Below are positions 50,471 to 58,962 of a stretch of DNA of 64,000 nt, one piece after another. The position numbers and the translations under genes are program-made. Within the stretch, counting starts at the first letter, position 1. Every line of letters starts with the position of its first letter. The notes beneath the pieces are model-generated. The model made no database searches. It was not told where the DNA came from and saw only the letters and a program-made list of their open reading frames with translations. Source of the stretch: Microvirga soli (GTDB lineage Bacteria; Pseudomonadota; Alphaproteobacteria; Rhizobiales; Beijerinckiaceae); contig NZ_JAERQE010000016.1 of NCBI RefSeq assembly GCF_016734765.1, positions 45,257 to 109,256 on the forward strand, given 5' to 3'.

Positions 50471-51148
50471 TTACTGGGCCGCGGGAGCGGCAGGAGCAGC
50501 AGGCGCTCCTCCGGCGGGAGCTGCTGCAGGAGCCGCGGCGGGCGCTGCCCCGGCAGGTGCGGCGGGAGCTCCTCCGGCGGCCGGTGCCGCTGCTGGCGTT
50601 GCCGCAGCGGATGCCTCGGGGAACGGAGGAGCGCTCGGGGAAACCGACTTCAGGTAGGCGATGAGGTCGGCCCGCTCCTTGGCCTGGGCGATACCGGCGA
50701 AGGCCATGATGGTGCCGGGAACGGCCTGCTTGGGGTTCTGGATGAAGGCGTTCAGAGCCTCGTAATTCCACTCGCCGCCCTTGCCCTTGAGGGCCGCCGA
50801 GTAGTTGAAGCCCGCGTGGGAGGCTACAGGACGTCCGGCGACGCCATGGAGATTCGGCCCGACCTTGTTGGGTCCGCCGTCCTCGAAGGTGTGGCAGGAG
50901 GCGCACTTCTTGGCAGCGGCCTGACCCTTGGCGACATCGGCGCTGGCGAGAAGAACGGGAAGCGGCTCGGCCGGAGCGGCTGCCCCCCCTGCACCAGCGG
51001 CAGCGCCTTCTTCCGGCGCCGGAAGGTCGTAACCCGGCACGGCGGGCTTATGGGGGGAGAACAGGCCGCCGGCGATGACGTTGACGCCGACCACGAAAAG
51101 AAGCGAGGCGAAAACGGCACCCGCAATCTTATTGGTCTCGATATTCAT
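50471..51148 (-). CDS. Membrane-anchored class I cytochrome c
   Basis: Electron carrier of 225 residues in the periplasm. An uncleaved N-terminal anchor (IAGAVFASLLFVVGVNVIAGG) is followed by a flexible Ala/Pro/Gly linker, then a cytochrome c domain with the heme site CASCH at 82-86 and the axial methionine in PGTIMAFAG (Met148). The core resembles mitochondrial/CycM-type cytochromes (GPNLHGVAGRPVASHAGFNYS). Residues from about 178 on are a low-complexity Ala/Pro/Gly tail of roughly 45 residues, which is unusual. CycM-like proteins pass electrons to terminal oxidase. Confidence 0.9.
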   Translation of the reverse strand: MNIETNKIAGAVFASLLFVVGVNVIAGGLFSPHKPAVPGYDLPAPEEGAAAGAGGAAAPAEPLPVLLASADVAKGQAAAKKCASCHTFEDGGPNKVGPNLHGVAGRPVASHAGFNYSAALKGKGGEWNYEALNAFIQNPKQAVPGTIMAFAGIAQAKERADLIAYLKSVSPSAPPFPEASAAATPAAAPAAGGAPAAPAGAAPAAAPAAAPAGGAPAAPAAPAAQ

Positions 51149-51422
51149 GAATGAGGCTCTCCTCGCCTTCGGACAAGCGGCGAAACCAGCGCAGCAGAAA
51201 AGATCCGCGGGCGGGTGCCCGCGTCGGGGCGTTGCTTAGCCGTTGTCATGGGGGTTTGACAATGGGGTTTCCGGGAGTTTTCGCCGTTCTCGTGGTCGCA
51301 GTTCGGGGGTGCAACGAATTTGGGCGCCCCGAGGTCCCTGAATGGAGTGCCGCACGCACCCATGACAAACAGGACCCGCCTTGCTAAGGACGCTCGAACC
51401 TTTCGTCCCTGAAGATCGCGCC

Positions 51423-52181
51423 ATGTCCGACCCTCTCGTCCTCATCCCGGCCCGCATGGCCGCGACACGACTGCCCAACAAGCCGCTGGCGGACATCGCC
51501 GGCGAGCCCATGATCGTCCACGTGTGGCGCCGGGCGATGGAAGCGGGAATCGGGCCGGTCGCCGTGGCGACCGACGCGCCCGAGGTGGCCGAGGCCGTGA
51601 CGCGGGCCGGCGGACAGGCGGTCATGACTCGGGCCGATCATCCGTCCGGCTCCGACCGCATCTTCGAGGCTGTGGAAAAGCTCGACCCGGAAGGTCGGCA
51701 CGACGTGATCGTGAACGTGCAGGGCGACCTGCCGACGGTCGATCCTGCGGCCATCGCGGCCTCGATCTCTCCGCTCTCGGATCCGCAGGTCGATCTGGCT
51801 ACCCTCGTGGCCATCATCCGGCGCGACGAGGAGAGAACCAATCCCAACGTGGTCAAGATGGTGGGAAGCGAGGTTTCGCCAGGTCGCTTCCGGGCGCTCT
51901 ACTTCACCCGGGCGACCGCGCCTTACGGCGATGGCCCGCTCTATCATCACATCGGCCTCTACGCTTACCGCCGCAAGGCGCTCAAGCGGTTCATCGATCT
52001 GCCGCCGTCACCCCTGGAGCTTCGCGAGAAGCTGGAGCAGCTGCGCGCCCTGGAGGCCGGCATGCGCATCGATGCCGTCCTGGTCGACGACGTGCCTCTC
52101 GGGGTCGATACCCCTCACGATCTGGAAAGAGCCCGCGAGATCATCGCGGCCAAGGCTAATGCGACTCGGAGGACATCATGA
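51423..52181 (+). CDS. kdsB: 3-deoxy-manno-octulosonate cytidylyltransferase
   Basis: Activates KDO with CTP for lipopolysaccharide inner core synthesis. The 252-residue protein has [19 protein letters not shown] (CTP-binding loop), [15 protein letters not shown] and [14 protein letters not shown]. The ATG at 51423 gives the usual N terminus. First gene of a kdsB-pheA-acetyltransferase operon, divergent from the cytochrome gene. The 274-bp gap between them (51149-51422) shows no feature I can name with confidence. Confidence 0.95.
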   Translation: MSDPLVLIPARMAATRLPNKPLADIAGEPMIVHVWRRAMEAGIGPVAVATDAPEVAEAVTRAGGQAVMTRADHPSGSDRIFEAVEKLDPEGRHDVIVNVQGDLPTVDPAAIAASISPLSDPQVDLATLVAIIRRDEERTNPNVVKMVGSEVSPGRFRALYFTRATAPYGDGPLYHHIGLYAYRRKALKRFIDLPPSPLELREKLEQLRALEAGMRIDAVLVDDVPLGVDTPHDLERAREIIAAKANATRRTS

Positions 52182-53032
52182 GCAAGCTGATTTCGTTCCA
52201 GGGCGAGCTGGGCGCCAATTCGCACACAGCCTGCGCGCAGGCGCGTCCCGACTGGGAGGCGCTGCCGTGCCCGACCTTCGAGGACGCCTTCGCCGCCGTG
52301 AACGAGGGCCCGGCAGGCCTCGCCATGATCCCGATCGAGAACTCGATTGCAGGCCGCGTGGCCGACATCCACCATCTGCTGCCGACCTCGGGGCTGCACA
52401 TCATCGGCGAGCATTTCCTGCCGATCCATTTTCATCTCATGGCTGTCCCTGAGGCCAATCTCGGCACCGTCAAGAACGTCTACAGCCACGTCCATGCGCT
52501 CGGCCAGTGCCGCAAGATCATCCGCAAGCTGGGCTTGAAGGCCCATGTGGCCGGCGACACCGCAGGCTCCGCGCGCGAAGTCTCCGAATGGAAGGATCCG
52601 ACGCGGGCGTCCCTCTCGCCCCGTATGGCGGCCGACATCTACGGCCTGAAGATCCTGGCCGAGAACGTGGAGGACGAGGCGCACAACACCACCCGCTTCG
52701 TCATCCTGTCTAAGACGCCGCAATGGGCGCCTGCCGGCAATGGGCCCACCGTCACTTCCTTCGTGTTCCGGGTGCGCAACCTGCCGGCAGCCCTCTACAA
52801 GGCGCTGGGCGGCTTTGCCACCAACGGCATCAACATGTCCAAGCTCGAGAGTTACATGCTCGAAGGCGAGTTCCTGGCAACGCAGTTCTATGCCGAGGTG
52901 GATGGCCATCCGGAGGACGCGAACCTCAAGCGGGCGCTCGAGGAGCTGGACTTCTTCTCCCGCGAACTGCGGATCCTGGGCGTCTACCCGGCCGATCCGT
53001 TCCGGGAGAAGATCAAGGAAGCGGCGGAGTGA
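52178..53032 (+). CDS. pheA: Prephenate dehydratase
   Basis: Converts prephenate to phenylpyruvate in phenylalanine synthesis; 284 residues, monofunctional. The catalytic domain starts [20 protein letters not shown] and includes the essential TTRF motif in [14 protein letters not shown]-terminal ACT domain (about 195-280) has the phenylalanine-binding region MSKLESYML, with ESY in place of the usual ESR, which may change feedback inhibition. ATGA overlap with kdsB. The kdsB-pheA pair is common in Rhizobiales. Confidence 0.95.
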   Translation: MSKLISFQGELGANSHTACAQARPDWEALPCPTFEDAFAAVNEGPAGLAMIPIENSIAGRVADIHHLLPTSGLHIIGEHFLPIHFHLMAVPEANLGTVKNVYSHVHALGQCRKIIRKLGLKAHVAGDTAGSAREVSEWKDPTRASLSPRMAADIYGLKILAENVEDEAHNTTRFVILSKTPQWAPAGNGPTVTSFVFRVRNLPAALYKALGGFATNGINMSKLESYMLEGEFLATQFYAEVDGHPEDANLKRALEELDFFSRELRILGVYPADPFREKIKEAAE

Positions 53033-53562
53033 GGATCCGCATCCGCGATGCCGTTGAGGCCGATGTGGAAGGGATCGCAAAGGCTCACGTCCAGGGCTGG
53101 CGCGAGTCCTACAAGGATTTCCTCAGACCGGATGCCCTCGTGGGCCTCTCCGTCGAGGAACGGATGCAGATGTGGCGAAGGGCTCTGGCCGAGCCGGAGC
53201 CTCGCGCCAGGCTTCTGGTGGCTGAAACCAATGACGGCGAGATCGTCGGTTTCATTCGCGGCGGGCCGATCCGGGGCAAGGGTGCCGAGTTGCTCGCGTC
53301 CGAGGCCGAGATTTTCGCGATCTACCTGCTCGACAGGGTCAAGCGGCAGGGCATCGGCCGCAAGCTCATGGCCGGTGTGTTCCATCATCTCGCCGCCCAC
53401 AATCTTCGTTCGGTCGGCCTGTGGGTTCTGAAGGACAACCTTGAGGCCCGCCGCTTCTATGAGGCATTGGGCGGAATAGCCGGGCCCGAGCAATCCTTCG
53501 ACCTGCGCGGCCAGATGGTCACCGAGATTGCGTATCGTTTCGAACTCGCTTCACTGGATTGA
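53029..53562 (+). CDS. GNAT family N-acetyltransferase
   Basis: Acetyl-CoA-dependent transferase of 177 residues; substrate unknown. GNAT motifs are RIRDAVEADVEGIAKAHVQGW at the N terminus, the core IFAIYLLDRVKRQGIGRKLM (acetyl-CoA pyrophosphate loop RQGIGRK) and LWVLKDNLEARRFYEALGG. The start is a GTG at 53029, overlapping the pheA stop by four bases, so the gene is translationally coupled to pheA. Confidence 0.88.
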   Translation: MRIRIRDAVEADVEGIAKAHVQGWRESYKDFLRPDALVGLSVEERMQMWRRALAEPEPRARLLVAETNDGEIVGFIRGGPIRGKGAELLASEAEIFAIYLLDRVKRQGIGRKLMAGVFHHLAAHNLRSVGLWVLKDNLEARRFYEALGGIAGPEQSFDLRGQMVTEIAYRFELASLD

Positions 53563-53577
53563 ATCCGCGCTGCCCCG

Positions 53578-53804
53578 TGTCATCCCCGGCGGCCGTGAGG
53601 GCGGAAAGGGGATCCACGTCTTTGCACCGGTTGAAGACGTACCACCGAGACTGACACGCTCACCGTCATTCCGGGGCGCCAAAGGCGAGCCGGGAACCCA
53701 TAACCGCTGACGGTGCAGAAAGGGCTGCTAGGCTCATCACCTTTCCTGGGACGTCGTGGTTATGGATTTCGGGCTCTCGCTACCGCTCGCTCTGGAATGA
53801 CAGT
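53578..53804. repeat. Degenerate composite palindromic repeat
   Basis: Diverged modules in the known order: GTCATCCCCGGCGG..GGATCC (53579-53615), GTCATTCCGGGGCGCC..CCGGGAACCC (53664-53700), the linker ATAACCGCTGAC..TGCAGAA, then ATGGATTTCGGGC..CTCTGGAATGACAG (53762-53803). It is one of two such blocks in the 857-bp gap 53563-54419. Confidence 0.7.
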
Positions 53805-53835
53805 GGCTGTCATGATTGATGTTCTCATTTTGTTC

Positions 53836-53864
53836 TTGACAATTCTCCTAAGCTCGGCTATAAC
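53836..53864 (+). promoter_or_regulatory. Near-consensus sigma-70 promoter of an orphan transcript
   Basis: TTGACA (53836-53841) and TATAAC (53859-53864) are separated by exactly 17 bp. This is the best housekeeping-type promoter I found in the window. A start near 53871 is expected. No protein gene follows on this strand; nudC and the HIT gene downstream face the other way. Confidence 0.6.
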
Positions 53865-53870
53865 TAGGGA

Positions 53871-54120
53871 CATCCTCGTCCAATGAGGGGCGCGCTCGCG
53901 AGGCGTCGCAAGAGTGGGACGGGGAGCGGTCCTGCCGCAGGCCTCGCACGCCTGTGATCGCAGGGGGCCGATCTGGCATGCCTCCAGGTCCGCTGAAACA
54001 AACCGCGCGTGATAAGCAGTCTGGCTCTCACTTCTCACCATCACATCGAGCCGGGCTGCCCACCACGCCACCCTCGATTGACCTGACGGCTTGAGGCCAC
54101 CCGGCCTCAGGCCCGAAGGC
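53871..54120 (+). ncRNA. Candidate non-coding or small-ORF transcript of unknown family
   Basis: The stretch after the promoter is not palindromic-repeat sequence and has no normal gene. It has short potential stems (CCTC/GAGG at the 5' end, GCGG/CCGC, CAGGC/GCCTG, GATCG/CGATC) and ends with a perfect TGAGGCC/GGCCTCA hairpin near 54090-54110, without a T-run. A 24-codon ORF starts at ATG 53883, close to the expected transcript start and without a Shine-Dalgarno box. From memory, sequences with GTCCAATGAGGGGCG occur between genes in Rhizobiales; I cannot confirm this. The 3' end is a guess. Confidence 0.35.
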
Positions 54121-54144
54121 GCTGGCACTTTGACACTCCACCCG

Positions 54145-54394
54145 CGTCATCCCGGACGAAGCGCAGCGCAGATCCGGGATCGCGTAAACCAGCCCAGCCC
54201 TGTCATCCCGGGGCTGCGCAGCAGAGCCCAGGATCCATAACCACGACGGTGCAGAAAAGAGTGTGACGCTGATCGTTTGGTCTTGAGACGTCGCGTTTAT
54301 GGATCCCCGCCTGCGCGGGGATTACAGTGTTGAGCGTCCCGCGCTCCAGCCTGCCTACGATCCCGGATCTCCGCTTCGCTGCATCCGGGATGAC
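54145..54394. repeat. Composite palindromic repeat (four hairpin modules)
   Basis: Modules at 54145-54182 (GTCATCCCGGACG type), 54201-54235 (GTCATCCCGGGGC..AGGATCC), 54300-54325 (GGATCCCCGCCTGCGCGGGG) and 54358-54394 (CGATCCCGG..CCGGGATGAC). The inner linker again shows ATAACC, TGCAGAAAAG and GCGTTTATGG. It ends about 25 bp before the nudC stop. Confidence 0.85.
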
Positions 54395-54419
54395 ATTCCA
54401 GCGTCAGGGCCGATCTCGC

Positions 54420-55322
54420 CTACTCCTTCACCCATTCCCGGATGAGGTGGTTCGCGATCGCGATCGGAGCAGGCGCCAGGAAATCCTCGTGGGTGCCGTC
54501 GAGCATGCGCCGGATGTCGTCCTTGGTGAACCAGCGGGCGTCCTCAAGCTCCTCGCCGTCGAAGGCGATGTCGTCGGTCAGCGCTTCGCCGATGCAGCCG
54601 ATCATGACGTTCGACGGGAAGGGCCAGGGCTGGGAGGCGAGGTAGCGCACGGAGCCTACCCGGATGCCGGCCTCCTCGAAAGTTTCCCGACGCACGGCAT
54701 CCTCGATGGTCTCGCCCTGCTCCAGGAAGCCAGCGAGGCAGGAATACATCTTTTCCGGAAAGCGCGGCTGGCGGCCCATGAGGCATTTGTCGCCGCGGGT
54801 GACGAGCATGATGACAACCGGATCGGTGCGCGGAAAATGCTGGGCGCCGCAGGCGGCGCAGTCGCGCCGGAATCCGGCTTGGGCGGGTTGCGTCGGCGCA
54901 CCGCAATTGGCGCAGAAGCGGTGGCGGCGGTGCCAGTCGAGCAGGGATTTCGCCATGGCGAGCATCCCGAGCTCTTCTTCCGGCACGAGGCCGCGCACTG
55001 CAATGGAGCGCAGGTCGACGGCCGTGAAGACCGGATCGTCCTGGAACAGCTCGGCTGCCTCGGGGGCGACCAGGGTTGCCACAACGGGGCGATCGTTCAG
55101 GGTGCCGAGAAACACCTGCTCCTGATGGGCGGGAAGACGCCCCAGGATCTCGGCGGTCAGGAGACACGTTCCCGGTTCGCCTTTCCGCAGGATCGGCAGG
55201 TCGCCTGCCAGAACGACCATGGCGGTCCAGGGATTGGCCACCGCATTGGTGATCGCCTCCGGGTCCCGTTCCGCGCTGTGGCGCACGAGCGAATTCGTGA
55301 TGTAGGCGATGGGTCGGGTCAT
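54420..55322 (-). CDS. nudC: NAD(+)/NADH pyrophosphatase (NADH decapping type)
   Basis: Hydrolyses NAD(H) and can remove NAD caps from RNA. The 300-residue protein has an N-terminal domain, a zinc ribbon with cysteines 137, 140, 155 and 158, and the Nudix box GFLEQGETIEDAVRRETFEE (from residue 198). The NudC-specific SQPWPFPSNVM sequence follows. It lies two bases after the HIT gene, so nucleotide-handling enzymes are paired here. Confidence 0.95.
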   Translation of the reverse strand: MTRPIAYITNSLVRHSAERDPEAITNAVANPWTAMVVLAGDLPILRKGEPGTCLLTAEILGRLPAHQEQVFLGTLNDRPVVATLVAPEAAELFQDDPVFTAVDLRSIAVRGLVPEEELGMLAMAKSLLDWHRRHRFCANCGAPTQPAQAGFRRDCAACGAQHFPRTDPVVIMLVTRGDKCLMGRQPRFPEKMYSCLAGFLEQGETIEDAVRRETFEEAGIRVGSVRYLASQPWPFPSNVMIGCIGEALTDDIAFDGEELEDARWFTKDDIRRMLDGTHEDFLAPAPIAIANHLIREWVKE

Positions 55323-55324
55323 GG

Positions 55325-55780
55325 TCAGGCCGCCGCGAAAAGAGTGGCGGCGCGCTCGATCAGGGCGGAGGCCGCGTGAGGAGGGTAGGGGGTCCGGGCG
55401 CCGTGCCCCCAGACGGGGCCGGGCCAGGCCGGATCGGAGCGGAAGCGCCCGATCACATGGACATGAAGCTGTGTCACGATATTGCCCAGCGCCCCCACAT
55501 TCACCTTGTCGGGTTTCGAGAGCTCCAGCATCACCCCCGTGGCGATGCGGATCTCCTGCATCAGCTGGGCTGATTGCTCCTCGGAGAGATCCGTCAGCTC
55601 GCTCACCCCCACGACGCGGGGCACGAGGACGAACCAGGGAAAGCGTGCGTCGTTCAGCAGCAGAACCGAGGAGAGGGCGAGGTCGCCGACCGGGATCGTG
55701 TCGGCAGCGAGCCGGGAATCGAGCTGGAATGTCATGAGGCTATGTAACCGAGCCTGCGGCACCGTGTCAGCATCGGTCAT
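55325..55780 (-). CDS. HIT family hydrolase
   Basis: Histidine-triad protein of 151 residues that likely acts on nucleotide conjugates. The active-site stretch reads NIVTQLHVHVIGRF: the last two histidines of the H-x-H-x-H triad are kept, and the first is glutamine, a common variant in proteobacterial HIT proteins. FPWFVLVPRVVGVSELTDLS is the conserved N-terminal strand region. Cotranscribed with nudC. Confidence 0.9.
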   Translation of the reverse strand: MTDADTVPQARLHSLMTFQLDSRLAADTIPVGDLALSSVLLLNDARFPWFVLVPRVVGVSELTDLSEEQSAQLMQEIRIATGVMLELSKPDKVNVGALGNIVTQLHVHVIGRFRSDPAWPGPVWGHGARTPYPPHAASALIERAATLFAAA

Positions 55781-55781
55781 T

Positions 55782-55885
55782 CGTCATCCCGGACGAAGCG
55801 AAGCGGAGATCCGGGATCGTGGGCAGAACAAAGTGCCATCTTCGTCAAGCGATCTCGGGTTCTGCTGCGCAGCCCCGGGACGACA
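55782..55885. repeat. Two GTCATCCCGG-type palindromes
   Basis: CGTCATCCCGGACGAAGC..GATCCGGGATCG (55782-55819) and a diverged GATCTCGGGTTC..GCCCCGGGACGACAG (55850-55885) lie directly before the HIT gene, upstream of the SRP RNA promoter. Confidence 0.75.
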
Positions 55886-55908
55886 GCCTCTGGATAACTG
55901 TTTCCAAC

Positions 55909-55937
55909 TTGCGTTTCGGGGCCGATGCCCTCATATA
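55909..55937 (+). promoter_or_regulatory. Probable promoter of the SRP RNA gene
   Basis: TTGCGT (55909-55914) and CATATA (55932-55937) are 17 bp apart, just before the RNA. This would place the start within a few bases of 55941-55944. Confidence 0.5.
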
Positions 55938-55940
55938 GCC

Positions 55941-56040
55941 GGTGGGAGGTTGGCGAGGGACGTCTCACTCGCCAACCGGGTCAGGTCCGGAAGGAAGCAG
56001 CCCTAACGAGACCGAACGGGTCTTCGTCCAGCCTCCCACC
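55941..56040 (+). ncRNA. ffs: Signal recognition particle RNA, small bacterial type (4.5S)
   Basis: RNA partner of Ffh in cotranslational membrane targeting. The 5' GGTGGGAGG pairs with the 3' CCTCCCACC, forming the closing stem of a 100-nt hairpin. The conserved apical part GGTCAGGTCCGGAAGGAAGC followed by AGCCC is present, with the GGAA tetraloop of domain IV and the symmetric and asymmetric loops that bind the Ffh M domain. It lies 29 bp upstream of dnaX, an order seen in many alphaproteobacteria. Confidence 0.95.
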
Positions 56041-56069
56041 TCATAAGATTCTCCAAAGCCTTGCAGTCG

Positions 56070-57893
56070 ATGGACGATACCACAGCCGGCACGCCCCTGA
56101 ACGACGAGCCGGCCCTGCCGGGCTTCCCCGCCGCGCCCGCACCGGCGGCCGCGAAGGCCTCGCCCTACCGCGTTCTTGCCCGCAAATACCGCCCGCGCAC
56201 CTTCGACGACCTGATCGGCCAGGAGGCGATGGTCCGCACCCTGTCGAACGCCTTCGAGACCGGCCGCATTCCACAGGCCTGGATGCTCACCGGCGTTCGT
56301 GGCGTCGGCAAGACCACCACGGCCCGCATCCTGGCCCGCGGCCTGAATTATCAGAAGCCCGACGGCTCCGGCGCCCCCACCATCCACATGCCGGAACTCG
56401 GCGTCCATTGCGAAGCCATCATGGAATCGCGGCACGTGGACGTGCTGGAGATGGACGCGGCGTCGCACACCGGCATCGACGATGTGCGCCAGATCATCGA
56501 CGGCATCCGCTACTCGCCGGTCTCGGCCCGGTACAAGGTCTACATCATCGACGAGGTCCACATGCTCTCGGAGAAGGCGTTCAACGCCTTCTTGAAGACG
56601 CTTGAAGAGCCGCCGCCGCACGCGAAGTTCATCTTCGCCACCACCGAGATCCGTAAAGTGCCCGTCACGATCCTGTCCCGCTGCCAGCGCTTCGACCTGC
56701 GCCGCATCGAGGCGGACAAGCTCGTCTCCCATCTGGGTCGCATCTGCGACGCCGAGGGCGTGCAGGCGGATCAGGAGGCGTTGGCTGCCATCGCTCGCGC
56801 CGCGGAAGGTTCGGCGCGCGATTCCCTGTCGCTGATGGACCAAGCCATCGCCCATGGCGCCGGCGTGGTCACGCCCGACACCGTGCGCGACATGCTAGGG
56901 CTGGCCGACCGCGGTCAGGTCATCGATCTGTTCGAGGCCATCATGCGCGGCGACGTGCAGGCGGCTTTTGCGGGACTGCGCTCACAATACGATGCCGGCG
57001 CGGATCCGGCCGTGATCCTGTCGGATCTCGCGGCCTTCTCGCACATCGTCACCCGCCTCAAGCTGATCGCGGAGGCCGCCAAGGACCCCGCGCTCTCCGA
57101 GATCGAGCGCGCCCGTGGCATGGATTATGCCGGGAAGCTCTCCGTCCGGACCCTGTCGCGCGCCTGGCAGATCCTGCTCAAGGGCATCCCCGAGGTCCAG
57201 GCGTCGAACCGCCCGATTGCCGCCGCCGAAATGGTGCTCGTGCGCCTCGCTTATGCGGCCGATCTGCCGACGCCCGATGAGGCCTTGCGCGCCCTCAAGG
57301 ACGGTGCGCCGCTGCCGTCGGGCGGCCCGGCTCCCGCGCCTTCGCGGCCATCCGGCCCGGCGACTTCCGGCAACATGGCGCTCGCCACGTCACAGGCTCA
57401 GCCGCAACCGCGCCCGCAGGCGGCTCAAGCAGAGCCGACCATGCGCCTGCGCCGTTTCGAGGACGTGGTGGCGCTCGCCGGCGAGAAGCGCGAGATCGTT
57501 TTGAAGGCGGCGCTGGAGCGCGACGTGCGCCTCGTGCGCTTCGAGGAAGGCCGCATCGAGCTCAGCCTCACCGAGACCGGCAGCCGCACCATCGCCAACG
57601 ATCTCACCCGCGCCCTCCAGCAATGGACCGGCGAGCGCTGGATGGTGGCGCTCTCCTCCGAGGAAGGCGCTCCTACTCTGCATGAAAAGGCGGTTGCCGC
57701 CGAGCGCGAGCGCAAGGAGGGGGCGGCCAATCATCCCCTCGTGCAGGCCGTGCTCTCCAAGTTCCCCGGTGCGCAGATCGTCAACGTGATCGAGCGTTCC
57801 GAGAAGGCCGGCGAGGATGCTGAAACCGAGATCCTCGGCGAAGAGGATGCGGCCGCCGCGCACGAGTCTGAGGAAGACGACGATCTGTTTTAA
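56070..57893 (+). CDS. dnaX: DNA polymerase III subunit gamma/tau
   Basis: Clamp-loader ATPase of the replicase, 607 residues. The AAA+ part starts SPYRVLARKYRPRTFDDLIG and has Walker A GVRGVGKTTTA, DEVHMLSEKAFNAFLKTLEE and sensor 1 FIFATTEIRKVP. Where Escherichia coli DnaX has four zinc cysteines, this protein keeps only the last (GVHCEAIMESRHVDVLEMDA). An Ala/Pro-rich hinge (about residues 410-455) leads to a tau-type C-terminal region ending in acidic residues. The ATG at 56070 was preferred over the TTG nine bases earlier. No clear slippery sequence for a gamma form is seen. Confidence 0.95.
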   Translation: MDDTTAGTPLNDEPALPGFPAAPAPAAAKASPYRVLARKYRPRTFDDLIGQEAMVRTLSNAFETGRIPQAWMLTGVRGVGKTTTARILARGLNYQKPDGSGAPTIHMPELGVHCEAIMESRHVDVLEMDAASHTGIDDVRQIIDGIRYSPVSARYKVYIIDEVHMLSEKAFNAFLKTLEEPPPHAKFIFATTEIRKVPVTILSRCQRFDLRRIEADKLVSHLGRICDAEGVQADQEALAAIARAAEGSARDSLSLMDQAIAHGAGVVTPDTVRDMLGLADRGQVIDLFEAIMRGDVQAAFAGLRSQYDAGADPAVILSDLAAFSHIVTRLKLIAEAAKDPALSEIERARGMDYAGKLSVRTLSRAWQILLKGIPEVQASNRPIAAAEMVLVRLAYAADLPTPDEALRALKDGAPLPSGGPAPAPSRPSGPATSGNMALATSQAQPQPRPQAAQAEPTMRLRRFEDVVALAGEKREIVLKAALERDVRLVRFEEGRIELSLTETGSRTIANDLTRALQQWTGERWMVALSSEEGAPTLHEKAVAAERERKEGAANHPLVQAVLSKFPGAQIVNVIERSEKAGEDAETEILGEEDAAAAHESEEDDDLF

Positions 57894-57908
57894 AACAAGG
57901 ATGCGGTC

Positions 57909-58229
57909 ATGAAGGACATCATGGGATTGATGAAGCAGGCTCAGGCGATGCAGCAGAAGCTGCAGGACGCCCAGGCCGAGCTCGATACCCTGGAAGTCGA
58001 CGGCACCGCCGGCGGCGGAGTCGTGACCGTGAAGGTGACCGGCAAGGGCAACCTCAAGTCGATCAACATCGACCCCTCGCTCATGAACCCGGACGAGAAG
58101 GAGATCCTCGAGGATCTCATCGTGGCCGCCATGAACGATGCTCGCGGCAAGGCCGAGCGTGCCGCGCAAGAGCGCATGGAAGGCATTACCAAGGGCCTCC
58201 CGCTGCCGCCCGGCCTGAAGCTGTTCTGA
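57909..58229 (+). CDS. YbaB/EbfC family nucleoid-associated protein
   Basis: Small DNA-binding protein of 106 residues that forms tweezer-like dimers. [24 protein letters not shown] is the first helix, then [20 protein letters not shown] and a helical C terminus. It stands between dnaX and recR (15 and 7 bp gaps), the conserved bacterial order, and is probably made with them. Confidence 0.95.
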   Translation: MKDIMGLMKQAQAMQQKLQDAQAELDTLEVDGTAGGGVVTVKVTGKGNLKSINIDPSLMNPDEKEILEDLIVAAMNDARGKAERAAQERMEGITKGLPLPPGLKLF

Positions 58230-58236
58230 GACATCA

Positions 58237-58842
58237 ATGGCTCAACACGTTGCCGGACCTGAGATCGAGCGTCTGATCCAACTCCTTGCCCGTCTGCCGG
58301 GTTTGGGGCCGCGTTCTGCGCGGCGCGCGGCACTCCATCTCATCAAGAAGCGTGAGACGCTGCTCAACCCGTTGAGCGATGCCATGCGCATCGCCAACGA
58401 GCGCATCGTGGTGTGCTCGTCCTGCGGCAATGTGGATACGTCGGAACCCTGCACCATCTGCCGGGATGCCAAGCGCGATCCGTCGATCCTCGTCGTAGTG
58501 GAGGATGTATCCGATCTCTGGGCGCTGGAGCGCTCGGGCGCCGTCAATGCCAAGTACCACGTGCTCGGCGGCGTGCTCTCGCCGCTCGACGGCATACGTC
58601 CCGAGCACCTGAACCTGGAGCGCCTCGTCTCCCGCGTGTCGGAGCCCGGCGTCGTGGAAGTGATCCTGGCGCTCAACGCCACGGTCGATGGGCAGACCAC
58701 GGCTCATTACATCACAGAGCTGCTCGCGCATCTGCCGGTCAAGGTGACGAAGCTCGCCCACGGCGTGCCGGTCGGCGGCGAGCTCGATTACCTCGACGAG
58801 GGCACCCTCTCGGCCGCCATCCGCCAGCGCACGTCGTTCTGA
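58237..58842 (+). CDS. recR: Recombination mediator protein RecR
   Basis: Works with RecO (and RecF) to load RecA on gapped DNA. The 201-residue protein has an N-terminal helix-hairpin-helix ([20 protein letters not shown]), a zinc finger with cysteines 60, 63, 72 and 75, a TOPRIM domain ([16 protein letters not shown], then [18 protein letters not shown]) and a C-terminal Walker B-like tail. Last gene of the ffs-dnaX-ybaB-recR group; a double hairpin follows. Confidence 0.96.
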   Translation: MAQHVAGPEIERLIQLLARLPGLGPRSARRAALHLIKKRETLLNPLSDAMRIANERIVVCSSCGNVDTSEPCTICRDAKRDPSILVVVEDVSDLWALERSGAVNAKYHVLGGVLSPLDGIRPEHLNLERLVSRVSEPGVVEVILALNATVDGQTTAHYITELLAHLPVKVTKLAHGVPVGGELDYLDEGTLSAAIRQRTSF

Positions 58843-58866
58843 GAAAAGCCTCAACCTTCTCACGTC

Positions 58867-58948
58867 ATCACCGGCCTCATGCCGGTGATCTCGATTAAGA
58901 TAGCGCGGCGCTTCACATGATCGGGATGGCCGGGACAAGCCCGGCCAT
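58867..58948. repeat. Two perfect hairpins between convergent genes
   Basis: ATCACCGGC/GCCGGTGAT (58867-58889) and ATGGCCGGG/CCCGGCCAT (58926-58948) each have 9-bp arms and 5-nt loops. They lie between convergent recR and the sensor kinase gene and may be two-way terminators. They differ in sequence from the GTCATCCCGGA family. Confidence 0.6.
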
Positions 58949-58962
58949 GACGGTGAGAAATT

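Noticed and set aside
53760..54128. 122-codon minus-strand frame in the large gene-free gap
   Set aside because: It overlaps part of a palindromic repeat and the strong plus-strand promoter, has no Shine-Dalgarno box and no family-like pattern. I treat it as chance.
57400..57440. Programmed frameshift in dnaX giving a short gamma form
   Set aside because: I found no A-rich slippery heptamer in the hinge region, only GC-rich Ala/Pro codons.
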